Shown piece after piece: positions 12,540 through 23,121 of a stretch of DNA of 64,000 bases. The position numbers and the translations under genes are program-made. The stretch comes from Tetragonia tetragonoides. Taxonomy: Eukaryota; Streptophyta; Magnoliopsida; Caryophyllales; Aizoaceae. Below the pieces are notes generated by a model. That model had not been told where the DNA came from. It did no database searches and saw only the letters and a program-made list of their open reading frames with translations. Each line of letters begins with the position of its first letter. Position 1 is the stretch's first letter. The stretch covers positions 41,575,001 through 41,639,000 of the forward strand of contig CM076144.1 in NCBI GenBank assembly GCA_038025085.1, read 5' to 3'.

Positions 12540-13670
12540 CTCCATTTTACCCTCTTTTGAGAGAGGTTGATCAGATTATAATTTTAAGAGCATTGATAGC
12601 ACAAATATTCCCAAATCATAGAGAATTCAGATTTTGAAGACTCAAGCAAGCCATTGCACCCAACCTAGCACCCAAGATTGAAGAGCAATTCTAATTCTAC
12701 TAGTCCCGTTCGAATAGAACGTCCAGGTTAACCATCTTGAGGACCTAATTCTTTATTAAATCTCTTGTTTATTGCTTATAATCATGTTTTATTTAGCTTT
12801 TGATTATGGTTAAATAAATTTGCATGCTTGGGTCCTTGTAATTAATTATGCATGATTAGCTTAATTTAAAGTTTGCATCTTTTTATTAGTTTATGCAAGT
12901 TTGCATCTTTTTATAGTTTGTGCCTGCATGTAGCAACCTCCTAGGTTTATTTTAGCGTAAAGTTAATATTTTTGCATTGTTCTTCCTTTGAAGTTACTAA
13001 CAAATCTATTGATGTGCATGTGCAATGCTTGGCGCGTTTAGCAAAGTGTGGTAGGTTGGAGCGTTAAACTATTGCTCTTATCTCTTGTTTATGTCTTGAT
13101 AGTAGTATGTATGCAAATTGGATATAAATTGTGCAAAGTGATAACATAGGTAATTTGGTTGTCTTTAACCCACCTAGTTAATGTAGGATCTTGGACGACC
13201 GGATTTATATGGAACCATAAAGCATAGATAAATATTTGACATGGATAGGCTTAGTAGAGGCCGTTTATTCGGGCGATTTAGATGAGATTCATTTTGTTTA
13301 TTTCGTACCTACACCCCCGAACTCAATATTTAGCCCCATGGGTATGAGTCAATTCCCAATAGGAATTGGGTGCACTTTTGATAGTTTCCAATTGTTTCCT
13401 AAAAATTGGTGGCAGCTTCATTACTTGTGAATTATTATTCCCCGTTATAATTAAATTTAAATTGCATATGACGTATTATTTAAGAACCATTAATTCCAAC
13501 TAAACGCATCGATTTTAGGCGCCGGAAAGGCGAGGGTTCTTACACATCTCCATCTATTGGATCAAACCCGCTGGGACCGACACAACTAGTTGCTCCTCCA
13601 CAGACAAAGCCCGCGACTCATCAACGGAAAAAAAGATGAACAAAGAAGTCGGAGAGGTTGCCTTCAGTTT

Positions 13671-13926
13671 CCTAAACCTGTCCACTTCAGCCAGGCTTGA
13701 AACTTGGGGACTAATGATTGGGGGCTTGTAAATGACCCACGTGGCTATACGGCGTGGACCTTATAAGCCCACATAAGACACACTACCTTGCTTAAGTTCC
13801 TAAACCTGTCCGCTTCTGGCAGGCTTGAAACTTGGGGACTAATGATTGGGGCCTGTAAATGATCCCCATGTGGCCACACAACACAGGCCCAACAAGACAT
13901 TGCAAGTGAAGGGGCCTAACCACTAT
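13671..13926 (+). repeat. 128-bp tandem duplication spanning the polypurine tract and LTR start
   Basis: CCTAAACCTGTCC, the tract around CTTGGGGACTAATGATTGGG, and TGTAAATGA occur at 13671-13735 and again at 13799-13862. The first copy holds only the start of an LTR (from 13727); the second continues into the full 3' LTR. Confidence 0.75.
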
Positions 13927-14177
13927 GACCTAGAGACAAGCAACACTTCCCTATAAATACCAAGGGAGAGCACAAAGGTAACTAACTCATCTTTACACAC
14001 CACATACCCTACTCATACCTTGCTCATCCCCAAGATATCTAACTTCACCATTGGAGGGGGGATTCCTCACCCACCCCCGAGGGTAGTCTGATCTGTCTTG
14101 CAGGTGACGTGGAGGGACCTACCGAAACGGACCCACCGGCATTGCTGACTGCAGCCCCCCGAAACAGATGGTTTACA
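13854..14177 (+). repeat. 3' LTR of the Tat element (324 bp)
   Basis: Starts TGTAAATGATCCCC directly after the polypurine tract and ends GATGGTTTACA at 14177. A TATA box is at 13952-13959. The end dinucleotides TG and CA and the preceding purine tract fit a Ty3/gypsy 3' LTR. The 5' partner is outside the window. Confidence 0.75.
13952..13959 (+). promoter_or_regulatory. TATA box of the Tat LTR
   Basis: TATAAATA within CCCTATAAATACCAAG, about 100 bases into the LTR. This is a normal position for the U3 promoter of a short LTR. Confidence 0.5.
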
Positions 14178-14529
14178 GTGGGATGCCCGATTGATAGCTT
14201 TGGTGGTTTTGGGCGACAATTTCTATGGTTTGATAATTATCTATTTTGGTTTTTCAGTGTAGTTGGGATTAATTGTGTGTGACTTCTGCTTGGTAGTATA
14301 TTTTTGTTTTTCAAGATTGCAGTCGACTTTTAGGAGTTAAGTCATGTATAGATTAAGTCTAAGAGCCATCCAAAACGCTGGATTAGAGGGATAAGTCAGA
14401 AACTGTCAAGAATTGGGTGTTTTAAGCTTGTTTTTCTGATGAAATGAGGTGATACTGTTTGTGGGTTTTGTGCTGATTTGAGCTCAATTGTAGCTCCTGC
14501 TGATTTTATTCCTTAACTAATTTGCCTCT

Positions 14530-14577
14530 AACAATAAGTGTTCTTTTTTTTTTTGGTGCGGAACAATAAGTGTTCTT
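14530..14577 (-). mobile_element. Tiny retroposed insert with 16-bp target duplication
   Basis: AACAATAAGTGTTCTT occurs at 14530-14545 and again at 14562-14577. Between them are 16 bases: a T run and GGTGCGG. Read on the minus strand this is CCGCACC followed by poly(A), as expected of an extremely 5'-truncated poly(A) retroposon. Confidence 0.45.
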
Positions 14578-15436
14578 AATGTGCCAAGAGCCTTGATAAC
14601 AGCCATGAAGCACACATGAGCAGAATGTTTGAGTAAGTTCTTTGAGCTTAATCATCATCTATTGAGCTAATACATCGTGTTACGAGTTTGAGTAACTTGT
14701 AAAATTGGTTTGACAGCATTTTTATTTATCCTAAATGACAAAAAGCCTCTTTGTGAAGCTTATTTTCATGAAGATTGTGAGTATAACTTAATTATTCTTG
14801 CTAATGGATCTTTTGTAGTGCTTTTTGCATGGGCAGTACCGCAGTAATTGGTAGCCACATTACTTTGTTCAGGTACTGATTTTTTTTCGAGATAGAAAGG
14901 TTGTGGACATTCTAGTTGCCTTTACCTTTGAGGTTAAGGTAAGAATCATACCTTTATGTGTTCAGAACATGTTTATAATACTACTCTGTGGCATGCTAAA
15001 AATCTTTATGGGTTAGTATAACATTTCATACAAATAAATTTTCAAACCATTCTTTCTGCCTACTGGTAATTTTCCTAGGCATTACAGACTTCATTCTAAT
15101 CTTAAGATCATGCTTCAATCTACAAAACAGTATCTCAAGTCTAGTGACAGCCCCATCCCTGTATGCTTCCTTAATATCAATTTTTACGAGCTTATGTAGT
15201 ACAGTAAACTCATGATCCCAGCAATCATCACTTCCCTAATAAAGCATTGCTCCCTGATATCCACCTGCATATGTTGTATAAAGACACATGCCCTGCTGTG
15301 ATCTTCACCCAATTTCGCATCAGAGCCCAACATTTTGTACTAATCTGAATCTGTTTTAGTTTGAGACCTGGTCCAAATTTGCAATTTGAAAGGCTTAGAG
15401 TGAAAGAACATGCACTTGCGGTAACTAAAAATTTAC

Positions 15437-15619
15437 TTGTGGTCTATTTGGCCTCCCTTTGGGCTAAGGCGGCGGATGCTTTTAAGGGCATCCCACTTAC
15501 CTTTGTACAACGCCATTGGCGAGATTTGTAGTTTCTTTTGATTGCATTTGAGGATGCCTCATCCTCTTTTTGTATTATTTACTGATTTGATTAATAAAAA
15601 TTTTCCTTATCTAAAAAAA
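15437..15619 (+). mobile_element. 3' tail of a LINE (5'-truncated)
   Basis: Sequence around 15440-15530 reads like the end of a LINE RNase H ORF, then a T-rich 3' UTR ending TTAATAAAAATTTTCCTTATC and a run of A. Nearly matching AAATTTACTT / AAAATTACTT flank it and may be the target duplication. Confidence 0.4.
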
Positions 15620-16723
15620 AATTACTTCATGATTCCTACTTGATTAGTAGAACAACCAGGGTAGCTGAGCAGAGGCTGCTCCAAGGACCAAGGTGATATT
15701 AGGGGGCAAAATTGGTGATTTCCACTCTTTTGTAAGGTAGTTGAGTTTCATAGGCCATAGTTGTCTCTGAACTATGTTTTAGCATTTTTTTGCAGGCAAG
15801 AAGGGCTTGACAGACAATGAAAATCAGTGCACCATGTGGAGATTAAAAGTAATCTTGCTAGGATAAGTTTTAAAGCACTTTTGGTGGTAAGTTCCAGAAT
15901 ATTGTGAGCTGGTATTATGTACTTTTGTTGTTGTGTAGATTACTTAAATCTGGTTAAAAGAACTTTGGTGCATACTTGTGCAATAAAGGAACTCAAAAAC
16001 CAATCTTGAGATCCTTGACTTCATACTTGAATTCGCTACTTATAGGTTGTACACTACTTGTGTTCTGTTCTGAACTTTTGAGTATTCAAGCCTTAGTTTG
16101 AGTTTTCATTTCTTTTTGGCTAGTCGGTTTGAGCTTTTATCTGGTAGGTCAAGCTTGATTAACTAAGTAGCAAGTGCAATGAGAGGATTAAGCGTCTAGA
16201 TCATAGATTTCTCCCTAAAACAAATGCTAGAATCGCCTAAGAACTAAAGAGTGCTGAATTGGGATAAGCTACTGTTTTAAGTAGCTGCTGGTTTCTGATT
16301 GTTTACATGAATTTTCAGCATGCTCTTTGATTTACGGTAATAAGCTTAGACTTGTATGCACTAAAATATTCAGTTTCTTATGTCCATAAACTGCTTTGAT
16401 GTTTTGTTTTCAGATCTCAGTAATGGGAGTTCAATAGCTTAAAGCTCATGTTGATGAGATGCCCTTGTGAGGATGATTAAAGCTCTTTTTGCTTACTGAA
16501 CTGGTGTAAATGCAAAAGAAATTCAGATTACCACTTGAGCAGGCTCGATATAACCAAATTTTTATGTGCTTCAAACTACAATTTTCACATGTTTGCCATT
16601 TGTTTAGAGATTTGATATTATGTTCAGTCAAGTTGGCCCTGTAATGATGAGTAAACTTATATATTAGCTTACTGAAATATGTTGTATATGCAGATGGTTA
16701 ATCATCCATTGTTGTTGCGGGCT

Positions 16724-16887
16724 TGCAGCGCAAGGACGTTAGCTATACAGATGGCAAAGCAGAGCACCAATTGATTTTCTATGAGTTTTTGACTTGGTTG
16801 TTTGGCTGCAAGGACGTCCTAGAAGCTATAAAGATGACGAAGTAGAGCGCCAATCGATTTTTTATGAGTTTTTGACTTGGTTGTTTC
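16724..16887 (+). repeat. Tandem duplication of ~82 bp in the CACTA element
   Basis: Two adjacent, diverged copies share GCAAGGACGT near the start and end in TATGAGTTTTTGACTTGG followed by TTGTTT. They may cover the 3' end of a former element gene. Confidence 0.6.
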
Positions 16888-17040
16888 AAATGTAATTTTT
16901 TGGACATGGATTGAGAAATCTTGTAACTACATTGATAATGTTCGAAATTTTTTTTATACTTTTATTATGGAGCATTATGGTTTATTATTAAAGCTCTGTG
17001 TACCATCTTTTTTTTTTAATTTATAAAATATATATATCAA

Positions 17041-17362
17041 CGACGATTTTTGTTGCAATTTACAATGAGCATTGTCACTGATTCACTAGGAATATTTTTT
17101 GCAACTAAATTTGTCATTGCAATAAAAAACGTATATCTTTTGCAACGATCGTAGTTGTTGCAATATATGTATATCTAATAAATAAATGAAGTCAGGTATT
17201 GCAACGACCGAAGTCGTTGCGTTTTTCTTTTGTAACGCCATGACACGCAACAACCATGCAACGACAAAAATCATTGTGAAAAATATTTTTCGCAACGACC
17301 TCCAATTTTTTGCAACGAGTTTCGTCGTTGCCAAAAAGGCAAAATCAGGTTTTCTTGTAGTG
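17041..17362 (+). repeat. CACTA subterminal repeats and terminus
   Basis: Variants of TTGCAACGAC and its reverse complement GTCGTTGCAA occur about ten times in both orientations, ending in the CACTA terminus at 17350-17362. In CACTA elements such clusters bind the transposase. Confidence 0.75.
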
Positions 17363-17879
17363 AATAACCTCTCTCTCAAGCAACTATCCACTAGAAACTC
17401 TTATAAAGTTTAGTGGTTCTAATAACAAGAGTAGACATGCTCATTGCATAACTTTCGTACTGGGTTTTGAGAGTTTGGAGAATTATTTTCCAAAAGTTCC
17501 ACCTCAAACTTTTCAAGTATATTATTAAGTTACGGAAAAACAATTTATTTATTTTTTCACAAATTGTAGCTATTTAATTCAATTTTTATTTAAAAGTACG
17601 CTGGAAAACAAAAAAAAATATCAAAAAAAATTTAGTTCAATAAAATTGGAAGAAATTATGAGACCTCGCTATAAAAGTAGAGAGGGCTTGGGGTAGATTT
17701 TGCGGCACGGGTTGGTGGGAAGTCATGCTCGGTACCCAAAAACAGTGGATTAGGTTTCGATGTCCAGTAAGAGGCCCTTCAAGCCTACCAAGGACCCGAT
17801 AACCTACCCCGTAAGTCACCCATGTCCCCTATGTGTGTCCCGTGCGATATGGTGCAAAAATATCCACCTTCTCCAGGGG

Positions 17880-19520
17880 TCTATTACTCAAACTTCTCCA
17901 GGGGGTCTATCATGACACAAGATGATCCTCGGTGCCCCAGGAAAGTCATCCGAACCCCGAACTTCGATATCACCCATGCATTCAGTGTTTTGGCCCTTAC
18001 ATTGGTGTCCAGTAAAAACGTCCTTACAATCCTATCAGGGACCTGATAACGGACCTCGGGGGCCTGGGCCTTTTATGTTCCCTAAGGGTGTCCTGTCACC
18101 TGTGCGATGTGGTGCGAAAATTTCCACCTTCATTCCAGGGCCTCCCTGAAGCCCACAAACCGCGGACTAAAGCCTTCGTTTTTTGCTCGGGTTTTTCCCA
18201 ATCTTCTCGAGGGGGTCTATCATGACCCTAGAGGACCCTCGGTGCCCCGGGAGGGGCATCCGGATCCCCGAACTTCGATATTACCCGTATCTTTTGGTGT
18301 TCCGACTACTACACTAGTGTCCCGTAAAATGCCCTTACAAGGCTATCAAGGATCGGATAAGCGACCCCAATGTCCTCCCGTGTCCTCTAGGGGTGTTCCG
18401 TGTAATGTGGTGCAAAAATATACACCTTCGTTTCGAGGCCTCTTGGAAGCCCAAAAATTGTGGATTATAGCTTTTGTTTTCAGCAGCCCGGGCCTTGGGT
18501 GTCATTTTGGCCCAAACTATTCCGTGGAGTCTATCATGACCCAAGAGTTCACTCGGTGCCACGGGAGGGTTATCCGGATTCCTGACTTATATATCACTCA
18601 TGCATTCGGTGATCCAACTGTTACATTAATGTGCTGTAAAACGCCCTTCCAAGCCTATCAGGGACCAGATAAGCGAACCCCTTGGCCTCCCATGTCCCCT
18701 AGGGGTGTTCCATGTGATGTGGTTCAAAAATATCCACCTTCGTTCCGGAGCCTCCCGGAAGCCCAAAAATGTTGATTATAGCCTTCGTTTTCGGCTTCCG
18801 GGGACCAGGGTGTCATTTCTGCTCAAACTTGTCCGGGGGTCTATCATGACACAATAGGATCCTCTGTTACCCGGGAGGGTCATCTGGATCCCCGAGCTTC
18901 CATATCACCCATGCCTTCGCTGTTCCGGCACTTACATTGGTGTCCAGTAAAAACGTCCATATAAGCCTATCAGGGACCCGATAACGGACCTCAGGGGCCT
19001 CTTATGTTCCGTAAGGGTGTCCTGTGCGATGTGTTGTGAAAATATCCACCTTCGTTCCGGGGCTTCCCCAAAGCTCAAAAAACGTGGATTATAACCTTCG
19101 TTTTTGGCTTCCGGAGGCCCGGGTGTCATTTTTGCCCAAACTTCTCCGGGGGGTTTATCATGACCCTAGTGAACTTTCAGTGCTCCGCAAAGGTTATCCG
19201 GATCCCTAAATTTCGATATCACTCATGTCTTCGGTGTTCCGACCCTTACATTGGTGTCCCTTAAAAACGGGCTTACAAGCCTATCAGGGACCCGATAACT
19301 GACCTCGGGGGCCTCTTATGCCTTCTAAGGGTGTCCCATGCGATGTGGTGCGAAAATATCCACCTACGCTTTGGGGCCTCCCGAAAGCGGAAAAAAGGTG
19401 GATTATAGCCTTTAATTTTCGGCATCTAGGGGTCGGTTTCCGTTTTTGCCAAACCTCTCCGGAGGGTCTATCGCCACTCTAGCGAACATTCGATGCCTGA
19501 GGACGGTCATCCGAGTCAAC
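17880..19520 (+). repeat. ~312-bp tandem repeats, left arm (about 5-6 units)
   Basis: The phrase TCTATCATGAC (or a variant) recurs at about 17907, 18216, 18531, 18839, 19151 and 19466. Each unit also holds CCGAACTTCGATATCACCCATG, CCTTACA..GGTGTCC, TATCAGGGACCCGATAA and AAAATATCCACCTTCGTTCC-like segments. Open frames here (for example 18107-18775) are by-products of the repeat and show no protein domain. Confidence 0.85.
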
Positions 19521-19938
19521 AAACTTCGATTTCACCCATGGGAAATAGGACTTGGGACATAGGACATGGGTGCGGAGATATGAGACGTGACCCTCGCTGG
19601 GCGTTGGGATAGGGACAAGGTCATCCACATTTTGTTTCAAAATTTTTTATGTACTTAGTTCATTTTGATCCATTGTCTATTATGATAATCTTTGGAAGCA
19701 GATTTTTATAACATAGGAGTATTCTCAAGTTTGTTACTAAAAGGATAATAATCGTTTCCTAAGCACTCGGTCAAATATAGATCAATGTTTACAATATGAT
19801 TAATCGTAAAAAGTAGTACTATAATGCAACAAATAATTTCATTTAGGGGTAGATACCTCTAACTTTTATAGAGGCACCACAAGCCAATAAATGACTTTAT
19901 TTTATTTTATTTTTGTTAAAGGCTAATATACGGCCAGT

Positions 19939-20598
19939 TAGCGCTGTCAAAATTTGATCCGACCCGAAAACTCGACCCATACCGACCCGAAAAGTCTGGG
20001 TCATGAACAAAGAATTCCAACTCAAAACCCGATGCATACCGAACCCGAAAAACTGACATTTATTGGGTCAAACCCAAACCCGCTCTGGGTCGACCCGTTG
20101 GGTTGGGACGTTCAAAATAAAACACATCAGCATGAGAAAAGTGGATGACAATTGACTTTATCATATCAAAATTTCTTACATATCAACTAACTTTGACATT
20201 TGTAATTTCACATTTCTCTTAAATAAGGGTTTTTCTAATACATATGAAACAATTTTGATTAATTGTTATATTGGTATGGATTTTGATACTTCGTTTGCAT
20301 TAATAAAAACCCAATAACAGGTGAAAACCTTACGACATATTTTTCAAGTAGATTAGAACCATATATTTTATGTCTAATATCAGTATAGTTTGGCAATTTT
20401 TAATTTTAAAGTTGAAAATAAAATTAATTATGCAATTATAACCAAATAAAAAAATTAAGTGTTCAACCGGTTGGGTCAACCCGAACCCGAACACATTGGG
20501 TCATGAACAAACTTTTCTCAACCCGAAAGTGAAACGATCCGACCTGTTAAATGACCCAACCTAAAGTGACCCGACCTGACCGTTGTTTAACACCCTTA
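19939..20598 (+). mobile_element. hAT-like MITE (660 bp)
   Basis: The ends are TAGCGCTGTCAAA and, inverted, TAAGGGTGTTAAA. The flanking 8-bp duplications CGGCCAGT (19931-19938) and CGGTCAGT (20599-20606) match at 7 of 8 bases. The interior is rich in GACCCGACCC-type phrases near both ends. It has no transposase. Confidence 0.65.
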
Positions 20599-20837
20599 CG
20601 GTCAGTGGATGACTATTACCATGACTTTAGGGCATTCTCCCCCTCTCCCCCCTTCCCCTCCAACATTTTAATATTTACCCTAAACAAATTAAGAATCATG
20701 TTGCGGATGAACCTCTCCAAATCCCGCCTTAGTATTTTTTTAGTTTAATTTACCAGTTAATCACAAAATTAGGACCAAAAAAGAAGAAAAAAAATTATTA
20801 CAACAAAGTTAGAAGTAAGACAACCCATAAGAAAACA

Positions 20838-20845
<8 letters not shown>

Positions 20846-20871
<26 letters not shown>

Positions 20872-23121
20872 GAAACATCCCGTACATCGCACGAACATGC
20901 ACACTAATTTTAATCATAACAAATTAAGGAAATACAGGCCTATACTAATCATTACGGTACCAGATTTAAAGACTTATCAGAATATCCCAGATAAGATTTC
21001 GATTCATGCAAATACTTTACCAACATACAATCAGAAGGAAAATGTTTTGTTGACCTACTGGGTGGGCAACCCACCTTCTCTTTGTATTTATCTCTTTCCT
21101 ATCTTAAATGCCATTTTTTGAAAATAGAGGAGAGAGAATTTGAAAATAGAGAAAAGAAATAGATACAAATGGATGGTGGATTGCCAACCCAGTGGGTGAA
21201 TGTATCATTCTCCCAATCAGAAAACACTTATTCTTTAATGTCCACGCCAGACTTTTAAGTTAATAGGAGTACTTATAAATGATCATAACAAATGTTAATG
21301 CAAACACTCAGATCCTTCAGAGATAAATACACGGGGACTGAAATCCATATATACAAGATGTCAAGAATCGGGCATGAGAAAAAAGGAAAAAAAAAGAATT
21401 CCTCTGATAGGATAAATGAATTTACAAGCATCTGCAAGTCTGTCCAGATGGAAGCTTTCTCCCAAGAATAATCTGCTGCTTTTATCAAAATTATACTTAT
21501 ACATATAGACAGAAGAGACCAACAGCTCATGTATACATCTTGACGTCCCTGAGTGTAACCAAAGAGGTAAAATATCACCTGACAATCAGAAAAAAAGAAA
21601 TCTGAATAATCTGAATCAAGTTTGCATTTCCCTTCTCATACAGCAATTCATGAAACCAAGTCATTTTGCATGATAAATAAAAAAAAGGAGGGGGAGAATA
21701 GGGTTGGAGAGTAGTGGCTCTCCCTCCACTTTCCATGGCAAGGACCAGGGTTCGATTCTCACCGCGTGCATACCCAAGTTTGCCGTTCAAAAGAAAAAAA
21801 GGGGGGACGGGGACCAGGCTGCGTGCCAGAATTCATCAGAAAGGTTCTGGTAAATCAGAAAAATGAAACTTGACACCACCTAACCAATGAACTTCTATCC
21901 AAATACCATGTTTTCACAAATTGTGCCAAAACTCAAAAAATTGAATATGATCAGCTTGAGTTGCCAAAACACCGGGTATAGAATTCAGTTTCAGAAAACA
22001 AAACCTTTTGACTTTCAAAGTTGCATGATTACATAACTAAAAGTTGCTGCCGAAAATACAATATTTTGAATAAGGGACACATTGACAACAGTCTATATAT
22101 CAAGTCTAACGTGCCTAAACCACTATGCATTTAACATGAAGAGTTCTGGTGATAAAATTATAGTAGTGAAAGATACAATACATAGGCGCACCGAACACCC
22201 CTACTGCTTTCATGAATTTCAGCTTCTTAGCTGCTCCAAGCAATCATGAAATTGCCAAGTAGAGGATTTGACATAAAGAACTAATTTCAAAATGATTAAA
22301 CCAATGAAGTTGCTTCATTTACCAAAAAGCTTACAGAATAACCAATTTACTGGTTCAAATTAATAATGACGGGAGGGAAATTCAAAATTCAACAGATAAT
22401 AATAATAATAGTAGTTTAAAGAAGGGATTATATTCAAATATTGCATCATCTATTTCTCATTCTTGCCACATCACCTAGTTAGAACTTGAGGATCCTTATT
22501 TTAATCCTTTACTTGTAACCAAGTATTCTACTGATTGGGTAAGCATAATATTCAAAATAACACGTCCATTAAGATTCATAATCACACACGAATTTGCATA
22601 AGCATCCTTGATACAAGTTTAACGTTGCTGCCACAGATCATTCACATGGTCATTATGAACTTGGCATTGTAGGGATAGTGTGATTGTTTAAAAATTGTGG
22701 TGTTTGGAATGGAAAAAAATAGGTAGACTATAGCTTCTAGCTTGCAGCTTTCTGAAAGCTAGCTACCACTCTTCGACTCCATGAGCCCTTCAATTTTTGT
22801 ACTAACATCATAATGACATGTCTCTTTAGGCCATTAATTCAGCTAGATGTACACCTAGTTTTAATCAACTAGCTACACAGCTACAATAGCTAACATCTAT
22901 AAGCTATTAGCTAGTTAAAAAGCTATCAGTTAGCTTTACAGATATAAGCTAGCTTCACAGCTACTTGAGCCAAACAGAGCCTTAGACTCAAGTCACTCAA
23001 CATTGTGCAAACCAATGAGTAAACTAAACAAGAAAGAGATGATTAAATAGAGTAAAAGAAATCACACCTTCAAGGATAGCATGTAACCAATAATCGCAAC
23101 ATCTCACAGATCGGCAAAGGC
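20846..23121. other. 3' flank of RHF2A; SINE-like and MITE-like pieces
   Basis: AT-rich. A possible SINE (about 21695-21800) holds a box-B-like GGGTTCGATTCTC at 21748-21760. A block at 22720-22985 is dense in AGCTAGCT/TAGCTA motifs and ends in GGCTCTGTTTGGC on the minus strand, typical of a hAT-type MITE end. I see no gene. The RHF2A 3' UTR must lie just left of 23122. Confidence 0.45.

Larger units (their letters stand above)
4521..13544 (+). mobile_element. Solo LTR (about 1.5 kb) split by a nested retrotransposon
   Basis: The sequence starts TGTCGACACC at 4521 and ends GGTTCTTACA at 13544, so it has TG...CA ends. It is flanked by the 5-bp target duplication CATCT at 4516-4520 and 13545-13549. 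Removing the inserted element (5014-12503) leaves about 1.5 kb. No coding region or primer-binding site of its own is visible, so it is read as a solo LTR left by LTR-LTR recombination. A TATA box lies at 12532-12539. The region 12504-13544 holds no convincing ORF. Confidence 0.75.
1..14177 (+). mobile_element. Tat-lineage Ty3/gypsy retrotransposon, 3' portion, no pol seen, carrying nested insertions
   Basis: The left end is cut by the window edge. Read along the plus strand the element shows a gag remnant, a tandem-repeat array, a region with an antisense ORF remnant, a polypurine tract and a 3' LTR ending at 14177. Gag similarity, an array between coding region and 3' LTR, and an antisense ORF together fit the Tat/Ogre/Retand group of Ty3/gypsy elements. 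No protease, reverse transcriptase, RNase H or integrase motif is visible between gag and the array, so it looks non-autonomous. A solo LTR (4521-13544) interrupts it. The five bases after the LTR are GTGGG; the matching left target duplication is outside the window. Confidence 0.75.
14178..17362 (+). mobile_element. 3' part of a CACTA (En/Spm-like) transposon
   Basis: The right end reads TTTTCTTGTAGTG, the reverse complement of the CACTACAAGAAAA terminus typical of plant CACTA elements, and it is preceded by many subterminal repeats. The matching left terminus was not found between 14178 and 17362, so the Tat element probably inserted inside this CACTA element and its left end is outside the window. 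The interior has no long ORF, only intron-like T-rich sequence with possible splice sites. No transposase domain is recognisable. Confidence 0.65.
17364..20845 (+). repeat. Left arm of a long inverted repeat
   Basis: The arm matches the reverse complement of 37043-39510. It starts next to the CACTA end (CCTCTCTCAAGCAACTA at ~17369, whose counterpart ends near 39507), includes the 312-bp tandem units and continues to the A-rich stretch near 20840. A hAT-like MITE (19939-20598) lies only in this arm, and the opposite arm carries a Stowaway-like MITE not present here. Similarity is clear but imperfect. Confidence 0.7.

Noticed and set aside
18107..18775. 222-aa frame in the 312-bp repeats
   Set aside because: Internally repetitive, follows the tandem units and has no domain.
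20019..20148. GACCCGACCC-rich stretch as a coding repeat
   Set aside because: It lies inside the hAT-like MITE with inverted ends and a target duplication.
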